This document shows positions 24,308 through 32,178 of a DNA stretch of 64,000 nt, one piece after another. Below the pieces are notes generated by a model, which was not told the DNA's origin, searched no databases, and saw only the letters and a program-made list of their open reading frames with translations. The position numbers and the translations under genes are program-made. Source of the stretch: Microcaldota archaeon (GTDB lineage: Archaea > Micrarchaeota > Micrarchaeia > Micrarchaeales > Micrarchaeaceae); the NCBI GenBank assembly GCA_028866775.1, contig JAGWHK010000002.1, forward strand, positions 160,264-224,263, written 5' to 3'. Numbering within the stretch: the stretch's first letter is position 1; every line of letters starts with the position of its first letter.

Positions 24308-24949
24308 CTACAGCAGTTTGGACTTTTGCCTTGATGGCTTCTGTACTCTATTACCTTCCTTGCTGAAAAGATCAATGCCCTCTGTCAGGCTAGCTACCCT
24401 TATTATGTTTGGCGCCTTGAGCTCATGGTGCTCGTTCTGGTTCCACGGCCTGGTTACAAAGAATAGTAAGGTGCTAGTGTCTCCCTTCTTTATCAACTCC
24501 TCTGCGACAGGAGGAGCATCATCGAACAGAACGTCGTACTTTGCATGGGCCTTCTCTTGAGTTGTGTCAGTTATTTTTATCTTTGACTTAACTCCTGGAA
24601 AGTAGAAGTCCATCCATTCCCTGATCGGCCCTTCGTGGTCTCTAGGACGGTGAGTGAGTATCTCTAGATCGTGATTTTGTGCGAGTTTGTCCAGGGTCTT
24701 TGCTGAGACTGCTGGTAGCACGTCCCACCATCTGGCTTTCCATATCTGGTCGTGCATCTCCGAAAACTCCTTAAACGATACAGGTATGCCCCACTTATTG
24801 TAGGAATAGAAGTCTTTGACCGCATATGCTGAATTATACCTTAAATTGTACTCCTTTATGAAAGTCTCATGAAAGAGGGCCAGCGTCCCGTCTATGTCCA
24901 TGCCTATCCTCTTGCGGTCGCCTGATCTTAAAAGCTCTGGCTGCATCAT
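24308..24949 (-). CDS. HAD phosphatase, 5'-nucleotidase (NT5C)-like, copy 1
   Basis: 213 residues from ATG at 24949 (or 24946). Nucleophile motif GMDIDGTLALFH, cap with IWKARWWDVLPA, motif II LEILTHRPRDHEGP and acidic motif DVLFDDAPPVAEEL. Paralogous to the next gene, and both fit NT5C-type 5'-nucleotidases. The ribbon-helix-helix gene lies 44 bases upstream in the same direction, so RHH and both HAD genes form a probable three-gene operon. The C-terminus is basic (KPSRQKSKLL). Confidence 0.8.
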   Translation of the reverse strand: MMQPELLRSGDRKRIGMDIDGTLALFHETFIKEYNLRYNSAYAVKDFYSYNKWGIPVSFKEFSEMHDQIWKARWWDVLPAVSAKTLDKLAQNHDLEILTHRPRDHEGPIREWMDFYFPGVKSKIKITDTTQEKAHAKYDVLFDDAPPVAEELIKKGDTSTLLFFVTRPWNQNEHHELKAPNIIRVASLTEGIDLFSKEGNRVQKPSRQKSKLL

Positions 24950-24993
24950 AACAACACTAGCCCTCTGTCCGCCCTTATATAAAGCTCTTTTGA

Positions 24994-25212
24994 TTATTCG
25001 CCATACAGGAGCGAGTCTATCTCCTTGCTTGTCGAGTCCCTGCTCCACTTCGACTGCTTTGGAATCTGCTTCTTCGATTCCATGACCTCGTTCTCCAGGA
25101 ATAGGCGCATTGCATGCGCCACCGCCACCCCCATCTTCATGCCTCGTTCGGCTGCCTTTCCCTTGAACTTCCTGAACACCTCCTCATTCAGGTCGCGTAC
25201 AGTGATGTTCAT
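24994..25212 (-). CDS. Ribbon-helix-helix antitoxin-like regulator
   Basis: 72 residues from ATG at 25212. MNITVRDLNEEVFRKFKGKA is a clear RHH DNA-binding strand and first helix, followed by AERGMKMGVAVAHAMRLFL, as in VapB-type antitoxins of archaea. The tail (SKEIDSLLYGE) resembles the toxin-binding tail of such antitoxins, yet no PIN or other toxin gene follows: the next genes are two HAD phosphatases. A tandem 16-base repeat sits just upstream of its ATG and covers the likely transcription start, so it probably represses its own operon. Confidence 0.8.
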   Translation of the reverse strand: MNITVRDLNEEVFRKFKGKAAERGMKMGVAVAHAMRLFLENEVMESKKQIPKQSKWSRDSTSKEIDSLLYGE

Positions 25213-25215
25213 GCG

Positions 25216-25247
25216 GATCAACTTTGTTTGAGATCAACATTGTTTGA
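25216..25247. repeat. Tandem 16-bp repeat, probable operator
   Basis: GATCAACTTTGTTTGA (25216-25231) and GATCAACATTGTTTGA (25232-25247) lie head to tail and differ at one base. Each has TCAA...TTGA half sites, so each is a partial palindrome suited to a dimeric RHH protein. They start three bases from the RHH ATG (25212) and cover the predicted start of its transcript. Confidence 0.75.
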
Positions 25248-25257
25248 TTTGTCATAC

Positions 25258-25269
25258 AAGTATTTATCT
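25258..25269 (-). promoter_or_regulatory. TATA box for the RHH-HAD operon
   Basis: On the minus strand AGATAAATACTT, about 25 bases upstream of a transcription start that would fall inside the tandem repeat. Inferred from position. Confidence 0.4.
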
Positions 25270-25364
25270 GTTTCTGTTCAATTTTGTCGCCGTAATTATA
25301 CGCTTGGATGCTGATACCGTATGGGTAGCGATCTCTCTGTCCGTCAGCAAAATCAACATAATCA

Positions 25365-25373
25365 TTTATATAT
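25365..25373 (+). promoter_or_regulatory. TATA box for the PRC-barrel and RNase HII genes
   Basis: TTTATATAT, about 75 bases before the ATG at 25443; the leader would carry a GGTG Shine-Dalgarno at 25433-25436. Confidence 0.5.
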
Positions 25374-25442
25374 CTTTAGATGGTATCATTATCAGACCTG
25401 CACAAAAAGGTTAATCACAACTCATGATAATTGGTGGCGCAT

Positions 25443-25694
25443 ATGGTAAAATTCATAATTGCCAAGCAGCTAGTTGGAAAGAAGGTAATAACGTCGGACG
25501 GATTCGACCTGGGCAGGTTTGTTGATGCTGAGATAAGCAAGGTAACGGGCAAGCTCAACGTTCTTCTCGTAGAGCCCGATCCTGATAGCAGCGTTGCGAA
25601 CAAGATGAGGGGCGACGATGAGCACATAAAGGTGCCATACGACGCAGTAACTTCCGTGAACGACTACATAGTCGTGGACAGGAAGAACCTGTAA
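25443..25694 (+). CDS. PRC-barrel domain protein
   Basis: 83 residues from ATG at 25443, with GGTG seven bases ahead. KQLVGKKVITSDGFDLGRFV and the following IDKVTG-like ISKVTGKLNVLLVEP, then KVPYDAVTSVNDYIVV, are those of the small archaeal PRC-barrel proteins, related to the RimM C-domain and thought to bind RNA or ribosomal components. Only nine bases separate it from rnhB, so the two form an operon. Specific role unknown. Confidence 0.85.
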   Translation: MVKFIIAKQLVGKKVITSDGFDLGRFVDAEISKVTGKLNVLLVEPDPDSSVANKMRGDDEHIKVPYDAVTSVNDYIVVDRKNL

Positions 25695-25703
25695 TCAATA
25701 CAG

Positions 25704-26411
25704 GTGGTGCCCATTATACTGTGCGGGGCTGATGAGGCCGGAAGGGGCGCGATACTGGGTCCTCTTGTTGTGAGCATGGTTGGGGTAAAGAGCTCCAGCG
25801 TGCGCAGGCTGACGGACATAGGTGTCAGGGACTCGAAGCTCCTCTCGGAAAAGAGGAGGAAGCGCTTGTACGATGACATAGTCTCGATAGCCAACGCGGT
25901 CAAGGTGCGCTGCATAACACCCGCTGAGATAAACGACGCTATGGCCAGCGACATATCGATAAATGAAGTTGAGGCCAAGGCATTCTCCGAGATCTTCAAT
26001 GATATAGATGGCGATGTCAGCCTTGTTTACCTTGATTCCCCTGATGTGATTCCCGAACGGTTTGGTGTCAGGTTCAGCATGTACAGCACAAGGCCCACCC
26101 GTGTCATCGGGGTAAAGGGTGGGAGGGAGAAGGGTATCAAGTACACCAGGATAATATCAGAGCACAAGGCTGATGCACGGTATCCCGTGGTATCCGCGGC
26201 CAGCATAATAGCAAAGGTCACAAGGGATGAGGAGATAGCCAAGCTCCAGAGGAGGCTCAGGCTGAAGATTGGATCTGGCTACCCGTCCGATGATCTCACA
26301 GTTAAGACCATAAGGAACAACCTCAAGAACGAGGCCCTTGGGGAGCACATAAGGCTCAGGTGGAGCACGGTTGACAGGATAAAGCAGACCTCTCTGCTTG
26401 AATTCGCTTAG
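25704..26411 (+). CDS. rnhB: Ribonuclease HII
   Basis: 235 residues from GTG at 25704 (GTG at 25707 is also possible). Cleaves the RNA strand of RNA/DNA hybrids and single ribonucleotides in DNA. Catalytic residues are in CGADEAGRGAILGPLVV (Asp-Glu, about residue 9), VRDSKLLSEKRRKRLYDD, YLDSPDV and HKADARYPVVSAASIIAKV (final Asp), all as in archaeal RNase HII. Ends with a four-base overlap to the convergent DUF99 gene. Confidence 0.96.
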   Translation: MVPIILCGADEAGRGAILGPLVVSMVGVKSSSVRRLTDIGVRDSKLLSEKRRKRLYDDIVSIANAVKVRCITPAEINDAMASDISINEVEAKAFSEIFNDIDGDVSLVYLDSPDVIPERFGVRFSMYSTRPTRVIGVKGGREKGIKYTRIISEHKADARYPVVSAASIIAKVTRDEEIAKLQRRLRLKIGSGYPSDDLTVKTIRNNLKNEALGEHIRLRWSTVDRIKQTSLLEFA

Positions 26412-26947
26412 ATCCTTCCTTTCGACTCGCCTGTCGAAATCCCATTCGATATCATATGTGAGAGCCTCAGGGCTTCGTATATCTCACGCACCATGACCTT
26501 TGGCAGCGCTGTTGACGCCCTAATGTAAAAGTCACCTGCCCTTAGCTGCCTTATCTCGGCCTGCTCCCTTACCAGCCTCTCCTTATTGGTATTCCTGCCC
26601 TTGTTGAGCCTTATCGCCCTTATCAGGAGGGAGTGCCTCTGCCTCGATCTTGTAAGTATAACGTGCTCGTAGCCCTTTGACTTGAGATGCTTTAGGTCGA
26701 CAACATTGAGCCCTGCCAAGGCGACCCCGTTCAGCGCTACTATCTTCACCTGATCCCTGAACCTTGACCCTGAAACGAGTCCTTCTATCGTCCTTGCGGA
26801 ATCGTCGCCGTCGGTCCTTATCCTTCCAGAGAGTATGCCCTCCACCTGTCCCTGCTTTGACACCACGCCGACGAGAAGCACCTTTGCTCCGCTGCCTCTT
26901 TTGATTGGGCCACTAGAAAACGCAGCTATCCTGGCTCCAGGTTTCAC
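26408..26947 (-). CDS. DUF99 family protein
   Basis: 179 residues. KIVALNGVALAGLNVVDLKH (about residues 68-87) is the signature of DUF99 (UPF0215), an archaeal family related in fold to endonuclease V; the start, GARIAAFSSGPIKRG, also fits. No biochemical role is established as far as I know. It overlaps the rpoL stop by four bases (ATGA), so it is read from the same transcript as RpoL, Csl4 and the ribosomal proteins. Confidence 0.8.
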   Translation of the reverse strand: MKPGARIAAFSSGPIKRGSGAKVLLVGVVSKQGQVEGILSGRIRTDGDDSARTIEGLVSGSRFRDQVKIVALNGVALAGLNVVDLKHLKSKGYEHVILTRSRQRHSLLIRAIRLNKGRNTNKERLVREQAEIRQLRAGDFYIRASTALPKVMVREIYEALRLSHMISNGISTGESKGRI

Positions 26948-27210
26948 TTGCCTCCCTTCTTTGAGACCTTTATCTCTCCGAAGTCTTTATCCAATCGCTC
27001 GATCGCGTCCATCAGGCACGACTTCGGCTTCTTTCCCCTTATGACGAGGACTGGTTTCCCTGTCTCGGGATGGTCCTTTGAGACCCCTGCGAATTCCACG
27101 TTGGAATCCTCAAGGAGCTCGTCCGCGATCAGGTCCGGTATCGTGAAATCTGAGGTCTCGAACTCAATTGCGATCTCCCTGTCCTCCTCTTTTATCAAAT
27201 TAAGCTTCAT
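26944..27210 (-). CDS. rpoL: DNA-directed RNA polymerase subunit L (Rpo11)
   Basis: 88 residues from ATG at 27210, preceded by GGTGATGAC. Small subunit that pairs with Rpo3 to form the assembly platform of archaeal RNA polymerase. TSDFTIPDLIADELLEDSNV and DHPETGKPVLVIRGKKP match the family, including the HP..G.P strand. In the same run as csl4 and DUF99. Confidence 0.92.
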   Translation of the reverse strand: MKLNLIKEEDREIAIEFETSDFTIPDLIADELLEDSNVEFAGVSKDHPETGKPVLVIRGKKPKSCLMDAIERLDKDFGEIKVSKKGGK

Positions 27211-27223
27211 GTCATCACCAAGA

Positions 27224-27850
27224 CTATGCAAACAGCGCTTTTATCTTTTCCGGCTGGCCGTAGAATACGCTCACCTTCCTTCTTTCGGCAGACCCGCATG
27301 AGCTGCAGACCAGTATGTGCCTCTCCTGATTCCAGTTCATCTCCTCTCCGCACTTTCCGCATTTCGCGAAGACGACTCCGAATGGCTCGCCCAATATGCC
27401 GAGGGTGTATGAGTCCTTGTCGTTGAACAGGACCTTTGCGAGCACTGTATCACCCACGCCGCACATCTTCTCCTTCGCCTCGTAGAACTTGTTGTCTGCT
27501 CCTCTCCTTCCCATAGGCGCCCTTGCCCCGCCATTTGGTCTCGGCGGCAGTATCTTACCGTCCTTGAGCGCAAGGTACTCCTTCTTCCCTATGTTTATCG
27601 CGTCTATCTCGACAAATATGACGCTCTTCATGTCATCGGTGACCGTGCCTATCACTGTCATCCCCTTGTCGATTATCTTTATCTCCCTTCCCGTTCCTGG
27701 CTGCACGCTTACCGCTCCCTCGGCCGACTTGACCGTCCCGAATGTGGACGAGTATATCGCACCGCCCTCTGTATAGGTGTTCCGGCCCGGCTGGAACTCC
27801 TCCTCTGTCGCGATCCTTTCTCCTGGAACAACCAGGGTATCATCTTGCAT
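27224..27850 (-). CDS. csl4: Exosome RNA-binding subunit Csl4
   Basis: 208 residues from ATG at 27850, with GAGTGATC as Shine-Dalgarno. Csl4 caps the archaeal exosome and recruits RNA for 3'-5' degradation. VVPGERIATEEEFQPGRNTY is the N-terminal domain; the S1 domain covers about residues 60-150 (VGDTVLAKVLF); the C-terminus is a zinc ribbon with CGKCGEEM and CSSCGSAERR. All three domains are present. The rrp4/rrp41/rrp42 operon is not in this window. Confidence 0.93.
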   Translation of the reverse strand: MQDDTLVVPGERIATEEEFQPGRNTYTEGGAIYSSTFGTVKSAEGAVSVQPGTGREIKIIDKGMTVIGTVTDDMKSVIFVEIDAINIGKKEYLALKDGKILPPRPNGGARAPMGRRGADNKFYEAKEKMCGVGDTVLAKVLFNDKDSYTLGILGEPFGVVFAKCGKCGEEMNWNQERHILVCSSCGSAERRKVSVFYGQPEKIKALFA

Positions 27851-27854
27851 TTGA

Positions 27855-28526
27855 TCACTCAACTATCTTCTCGCTGAGGTTCTTCATCTTGTTGATGCTG
27901 CCCAGCGCCCTGTACACCGCCATGACCGAGTTGTACCTCGACCTCGTCCTTCCCCTTGAGAAGGCCCATATGTCCTTGACACCTGCCAGCTCGAGAGCCT
28001 TCCTTATGGGACCGCTGGCGACTATTCCGAGTCCCCTTGGTGCCGGCCTGAGTATCACTTCGACGCTTCCGCACCTCCCGGTTGCCTTGAACGGCAGACT
28101 GTGCTTTGTGCCGCAGCCGCACTGCCATGAGCCGCAACCCATTATTATAGGTATCACCTTGCTTTTCGCGTCTATTATTGCGTTGTCTATCGCGGCCTTT
28201 ACCTCGACGTCCTTTCCTGCGCCCACTCCGATGTGGCCCTTTCCGTCTCCAACGACAGCTGTGGCCCTGAACTTCATCTTCCTGTTGTTCTTTGTCATCC
28301 TCTGTACGTTTATTATCTCGATTATCTCGTTCTTGAGATCAGGGAGCAGTGCATCTATGACCTCGCTCTCCTGGATCGACCTGCCCTCGCTGAATATCTG
28401 CCTTATGCTCGTGACCCTGTGCTCCTTGACGTCCTTGCCTAGCTGTGTTCTCGGTGTCCAGGCCTCGATGTTGAACCTCTGCCTCTCCTCCTCCCGCCTA
28501 TCCCTTTGCCTTTGGTTTCTTCTCAT
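27855..28526 (-). CDS. rps5: Ribosomal protein S5 (uS5)
   Basis: 223 residues from ATG at 28526. 30S protein in the decoding fidelity region. VTSIRQIFSEGRSIQESEVI, KMKFRATAVVGDGKGHIGVG and SLPFKATGRCGSVEVILRPA are standard for archaeal S5 (S2 in eukaryotes). In most archaea S5 is followed by L30, L15 and SecY, but here csl4 follows four bases later, so the operon has been rearranged. Confidence 0.95.
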   Translation of the reverse strand: MRRNQRQRDRREEERQRFNIEAWTPRTQLGKDVKEHRVTSIRQIFSEGRSIQESEVIDALLPDLKNEIIEIINVQRMTKNNRKMKFRATAVVGDGKGHIGVGAGKDVEVKAAIDNAIIDAKSKVIPIIMGCGSWQCGCGTKHSLPFKATGRCGSVEVILRPAPRGLGIVASGPIRKALELAGVKDIWAFSRGRTRSRYNSVMAVYRALGSINKMKNLSEKIVE

Positions 28527-28533
28527 CAACAAA

Positions 28534-29058
28534 TCACTTCATGATGCTGGCCTTAGCCTCCTCGAACTTAGCCTTGATGCTTGCAGGGTCGAAGCCCGCC
28601 TTTGAGTATCCGCCGAACCTAGCGGGCACGCTCTTTGAATACGCCTCTATGTGCCCTCCCGACAGCCTTGCCTCGTCGATCTCGAGGTTCGCCCCAAGCT
28701 TGAGGCCGCCGTCCTGGGCGCCCTTCGCCGCTGCGAATACAACAGATCCCTTGACTGGCTTGTACAGCCCTATGTCGAGGTTCGCCTCGCCCTTCCATTT
28801 CTTGGCTAGAAGTAGGCCCGTCAGGTAAGCGGTGGGCACATTGCACCTCGGCTCCCAGCCCATCTTCCTGAGCTCCCTGGAGTTCGCCGATGCCGCCACC
28901 TTGTCGCCATTCTCCTCGTAGAGTACGACCTGGACCAAGACGCCCCTGTTCGACTTCCGGACCACAAGCCTTGGGATTCCTCCCTTTAGCTGCTTTACCC
29001 TCTTGGGGTAGTTTGTCTCGGCGGTTCGCCTCCTTCTCCTTACCGTCCTGTACATCAT
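28534..29058 (-). CDS. rpl18: Ribosomal protein L18 (uL18)
   Basis: 174 residues, ATG at 29058 (or 29055) after GTGATATT. Binds 5S rRNA. TNYPKRVKQLKGGIPRLVVR, NVPTAYLTGLLLAKKWKG and ANLDIGLYKPVKGSVVFAA match archaeal L18, with a Lys/Ala-rich C-terminus. Eight bases before S5 start. Confidence 0.94.
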   Translation of the reverse strand: MMYRTVRRRRRTAETNYPKRVKQLKGGIPRLVVRKSNRGVLVQVVLYEENGDKVAASANSRELRKMGWEPRCNVPTAYLTGLLLAKKWKGEANLDIGLYKPVKGSVVFAAAKGAQDGGLKLGANLEIDEARLSGGHIEAYSKSVPARFGGYSKAGFDPASIKAKFEEAKASIMK

Positions 29059-29062
29059 AATA

Positions 29063-29536
29063 TCACATGTGCCTCAGTTTCTCCAGCCTCTGCTGGTCTA
29101 TCTTGACCCCTTCTGTGGTTAGATGGCTGAGCAGTTGGCCCTTTGTCTGGAAGTTGCCTCCCTTTACCAGCCTGTAGTACCTCTTGAACGCCTCGTTGTC
29201 TATTGATTTCTCCTGCTTGAGCGCGGCAAGGACCCTCCTCTGGCCCCTTATCTTCTTGACATAGTCTATGCTTTGCCTGGCTTTGGCCGAGCCCTTTCTC
29301 CTTCCAGGGCCCCTTCTCCTGCCCTTGTTCCTCTTCACCCTAAGCTCCTTAGAGTAGAGGCTCAGGTTGTGCTTCTCCTTTATCGCGTAAACGCTGCCGT
29401 TTGCTATTAGCGCCCTGACGTCCTCCCTTGTTATCGCCTTCTTGGCGTCATCGGCCTTGTCGGGCTTTATCCTGACCTTGCTCTCCCCTCTCTTCATAAG
29501 CTCTGCAGCGATCCTCCTTGTAAGCTTTATGCTCAT
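29063..29536 (-). CDS. rpl19e: Ribosomal protein L19e
   Basis: 157 residues, ATG overlapping the L32e stop (ATGA). Archaeal/eukaryotic 50S protein. LTRRIAAELMKRGESKVRI, DVRALIANGSVYAIKEK and the very basic RVKRNKGRRRGPGRRKGSAK are diagnostic, then a long helix FKRYYRLVKGGNFQTKGQL. Confidence 0.95.
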   Translation of the reverse strand: MSIKLTRRIAAELMKRGESKVRIKPDKADDAKKAITREDVRALIANGSVYAIKEKHNLSLYSKELRVKRNKGRRRGPGRRKGSAKARQSIDYVKKIRGQRRVLAALKQEKSIDNEAFKRYYRLVKGGNFQTKGQLLSHLTTEGVKIDQQRLEKLRHM

Positions 29537-29895
29537 TTGTAAACACCGTTTGTGACGTCGACCTTGCCCTTCGCGAACTCTGTTATCGCGATCCTCTTTC
29601 TCACTGACACGCCGCCTGCTATCGTGACTTCGATGCCGCTGACGTCGCCTGCCATGAGCCTCTTGAGCTCGTCGACGTTATGTACAATCATTATCCTCTT
29701 ACCGCTCCTCCTGACTCCCCTGAGGCTTTCAGGGTTCCTGTAGCCTATCGTTGGCTCGGCTCCCATGAAGTCCATCTTCTCCCTCTTCTTGTTGTCGATG
29801 CCTCTCTGCTTGCGCCAGCGGGCCTTGACTCTCTTCCTTGACTTTGCGCCGAAGTTCGGGACGTTGAAAGTTGGATGACTCTTTTTGACTGCCAT
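29533..29895 (-). CDS. rpl32e: Ribosomal protein L32e
   Basis: 120 residues, ATG preceded by GAGGTG, a full match to the 16S 3' end. FNVPNFGAKSRKRVKARWRK, IGYRNPESLRGVRRSGKRIM and IVHNVDELKRL are the L32e signatures. No bacterial counterpart. Confidence 0.95.
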   Translation of the reverse strand: MAVKKSHPTFNVPNFGAKSRKRVKARWRKQRGIDNKKREKMDFMGAEPTIGYRNPESLRGVRRSGKRIMIVHNVDELKRLMAGDVSGIEVTIAGGVSVRKRIAITEFAKGKVDVTNGVYK

Positions 29896-29897
29896 GA

Positions 29898-30416
29898 TTA
29901 CACCTCGAAGTATAGACCATCCTGGAACACCCTTGTGTCCTTGTTCCTCATCCTGCAGGCCTTCCTTACGTTAGCCGCGGTCTGGGACACCTCGTCGAGG
30001 CTGGTCCCGTAGAGCCTGACGTTCTGGCCCTTGACCTCAACCTTGGTTGCGCCTACTATGCTTGCGGTCCTGGGCACCCTCTCGCCAATTATGTTGTTTA
30101 TGTTTATGACCTGTCCCTTTGCCTCCACCGTGATCGGGAAGTGGGCGTGTATCGACTTCATCTTGAACTCGAAGTACTGGGTAACTCCCTTCATGTCGTT
30201 ATTGAGCTCCTTTGCAAGCGCGGTCTCCGCGTTCCTGGCCTTGTGCTCCAGCTTCTTGTCCTTGACGTGGTCCAGCACGATCTTGCCGGACTCCGCCTTT
30301 ATGCTGATCAGCGCATCGTTGAACTTTCTCGAGTTTGACCCGAGCTTCCCGCTTATCGCTATGCTTGAGCCCTTGACCTCTGCCTTTACTCCCTCCGGAA
30401 GCGGTATCTCAATCAT
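29898..30416 (-). CDS. rpl6: Ribosomal protein L6 (uL6)
   Basis: 172 residues from ATG at 30416; TTG at 30425 would add three residues. 50S protein near the sarcin-ricin loop. IEIPLPEGVKAEVKGSSIAI, KSIHAHFPITVEAKGQVINI and RVPRTASIVGATKVEVKGQN match archaeal L6 (L9 in eukaryotes). It follows S8 directly. Confidence 0.94.
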   Translation of the reverse strand: MIEIPLPEGVKAEVKGSSIAISGKLGSNSRKFNDALISIKAESGKIVLDHVKDKKLEHKARNAETALAKELNNDMKGVTQYFEFKMKSIHAHFPITVEAKGQVININNIIGERVPRTASIVGATKVEVKGQNVRLYGTSLDEVSQTAANVRKACRMRNKDTRVFQDGLYFEV

Positions 30417-30425
30417 CTTGACCAA

Positions 30426-30806
30426 CTAGTAAACATACAGCACGAGCCTTCCGCCCGTCTTCTTCTCCCTTGCCTCCCTGTTCGTCATGAGGCCCTGTGG
30501 CGTGGATATGACCAGTATGCCGAAGTCCTTGCTCGGTATGTACCTGGACTCGTACTTCGCTATGTCGGAGTTCTGTATCGCATACCTCGGCTTTACGACG
30601 CCCATGGCGTTTATCCTGTTGGAGAGCTTTATCCTTATCTTCTGGAACTTGCCCTCCTTGAACTCCTCGAAGTCCTTTATGTAGGACTCTGCCTTGAGGG
30701 TGCCAAGCACGCTCTTGAGGAGCTTGGTGGAGTCTACCACGCACTCCTCCCTGCCCATTCGTTCGTGGGTCTTTATTACGTTAATTGCCTCTGCAAGTCT
30801 GTCCAT
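30426..30806 (-). CDS. rps8: Ribosomal protein S8 (uS8)
   Basis: 126 residues from ATG at 30806, chosen because MDRLAEAINVIKTHERMG aligns with the family; ATG at 30812 overlaps the S14 stop (TGATG) and would add two residues. The sequence TGATGTTCATGG here is the same as at the L24/S4e junction. KPRYAIQNSDIAKYESRYIP and FGILVISTPQGLMTNREARE are the conserved C-terminal rRNA-binding parts of archaeal S8. Confidence 0.93.
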   Translation of the reverse strand: MDRLAEAINVIKTHERMGREECVVDSTKLLKSVLGTLKAESYIKDFEEFKEGKFQKIRIKLSNRINAMGVVKPRYAIQNSDIAKYESRYIPSKDFGILVISTPQGLMTNREAREKKTGGRLVLYVY

Positions 30807-30811
30807 GAACA

Positions 30812-30970
30812 TCAACCATATTTCTTGAAACCTATGTTGCGGGCCACCTCCCTGAAGCACCTCCTGCATATGTAGAGGTTGTGGGCCCTTATCAGTGCCC
30901 TGGAGTTGCCGCATATCCTGCACTTGCGCGCGTCCCTGCCCCTGTACTTCTCGGTTGGTTTTACCTGCAT
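30812..30970 (-). CDS. rps14: Ribosomal protein S14 (uS14), zinc form
   Basis: 52 residues, easily missed because it is short. Reading the minus strand from ATG at 30970 (after GAGTGATC) gives MQVKPTEKYRGRDARKCRIC, then GNSRALIRAHNLYICRRCFR and a basic end closing in FKKYG. Four Cys in two CxxC pairs (CRIC, CRRC) form the zinc site. Its position between L5 and S8 is the normal one. Confidence 0.93.
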   Translation of the reverse strand: MQVKPTEKYRGRDARKCRICGNSRALIRAHNLYICRRCFREVARNIGFKKYG

Positions 30971-30974
30971 GTGA

Positions 30975-31502
30975 TCACTCGGCCACCGGAGCTATGTTGA
31001 ACTCCCTCGTCATGTAATCCGTTATCTCCTCCGGGGCTATCTCCCGGTGCTTTTTGGGGACCTCCGCCCGCTGTCTCTTCCTGAGTGAAACTCTTGTTCC
31101 GCGTCTCCTGAAGGAGACGTTCACGTTGAGCCCCATCATTCCTATCTTGGGGTCGTACTTCAGGCCGCTTATGTCTATGTACTCGCGTATCCCGAAGCTC
31201 ATGCTGTTCTTGGTTATCGCATTGGGCTTTACCTTGTTGTCAACGGCGTCGAGGAGCCTCTTGAGAACTTCCCTGCCCAGCTTGCCCCTGAGAGTCACGA
31301 ATGCGCCTATCTTCTGGCCCTTTGTTATCTTGAACGCGGGATTCCTCCTTTTCGATATCTCGTCCGCGGAGTCCCTCCCGCTTATCATGTTGAGCAGCCT
31401 CTTCGCATTTGCCTGCATGTTGTCATCGTGGCCGGTGCCTATGTTCAGCACCACCTTGTTGATTGTTATCGCGCGCATCGGGTTTGTCTGTGGCTGCTCC
31501 AT
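30975..31502 (-). CDS. rpl5: Ribosomal protein L5 (uL5)
   Basis: 175 residues from ATG at 31502, five bases after GGTGA; ATG at 31505 and GTG at 31511 are possible. Contacts 5S rRNA and the P-site tRNA. NPMRAITINKVVLNIGTGHD, RNPAFKITKGQKIGAFVTLR and SFGIREYIDISGLKYDPKIG are as in archaeal L5 (L11 in eukaryotes). Confidence 0.94.
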   Translation of the reverse strand: MEQPQTNPMRAITINKVVLNIGTGHDDNMQANAKRLLNMISGRDSADEISKRRNPAFKITKGQKIGAFVTLRGKLGREVLKRLLDAVDNKVKPNAITKNSMSFGIREYIDISGLKYDPKIGMMGLNVNVSFRRRGTRVSLRKRQRAEVPKKHREIAPEEITDYMTREFNIAPVAE

Positions 31503-31507
31503 CATAT

Positions 31508-32173
31508 TCACCCTGTAACCAGGATATTTCTCACCAGCGTCTCGAACTTTGAGGAGCCGCTTTCTATCACGAGCGACCTCGGCTTGTGCATGGTGCCTTC
31601 AACGAGGTTGACCACAGTTCCCTGCGCACCAACGTGAACGCCATCTACCACAGAGCAGCGCGCGCCTGGGGCGAGCTTGATCGTCCGATCTATCTTGCCT
31701 TCCTTGAGGATCACTGAATCGTTGACTGATATGTCTGACTTGCCCTCGATGGAGGTTCCATCGTGGAGCCTTAGCATAAGCTTGTTGCTCTTGCCCTTGT
31801 ACTTGCCGACAACCTTGTAAAGCGGATCCTTGGACTCCGCCTTCTGGAATGCGACCTTGCCCTGCTCGTTTATCCAGAGCCTGTGGGAGTCCCCGCCAGT
31901 TTCGAGTATGTCGCCTATGCCTATCGGGTACTTGGGCTCTGTGACCACCTTTCCATTGATTTTGAATGCCTTCGCCTTTATCGACTTTTCAGCCTCTGTG
32001 GTGGTCTTGGCCACGCCGAGCTTCCTTGCGGCCAGCGAAAGCGGCACGCACCTCTCCAGGCTGTGCCTGCCCGAATTGGGCTTGGTTATGTAGGCCCTTT
32101 CCTTCCTGTGGATCCCGAAGAACTCCGGTGAATTGAGCCTCTTCAGATACCTGCTATTTCCCTTTCCTGCCAT
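31508..32173 (-). CDS. rps4e: Ribosomal protein S4e
   Basis: 221 residues from ATG at 32173 (MAGKGNSRYLKRLNSPEFFG); ATG at 32179 overlaps the L24 stop and is an alternative. Archaeal/eukaryotic 30S protein, with an S4-like RNA-binding part about residues 43-105 and a KOW segment near the C-terminus (GARCSVVDGVHVGAQGTVVN). It sits between L24 and L5, as in other archaea. Confidence 0.94.
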   Translation of the reverse strand: MAGKGNSRYLKRLNSPEFFGIHRKERAYITKPNSGRHSLERCVPLSLAARKLGVAKTTTEAEKSIKAKAFKINGKVVTEPKYPIGIGDILETGGDSHRLWINEQGKVAFQKAESKDPLYKVVGKYKGKSNKLMLRLHDGTSIEGKSDISVNDSVILKEGKIDRTIKLAPGARCSVVDGVHVGAQGTVVNLVEGTMHKPRSLVIESGSSKFETLVRNILVTG

Positions 32174-32178
32174 GAACA

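Noticed and set aside
24300-24375. Longer N-terminus for the second HAD protein
   Set aside because: It would overlap the first HAD gene, and the HAD motif I is at the normal distance from the ATG at 24300.
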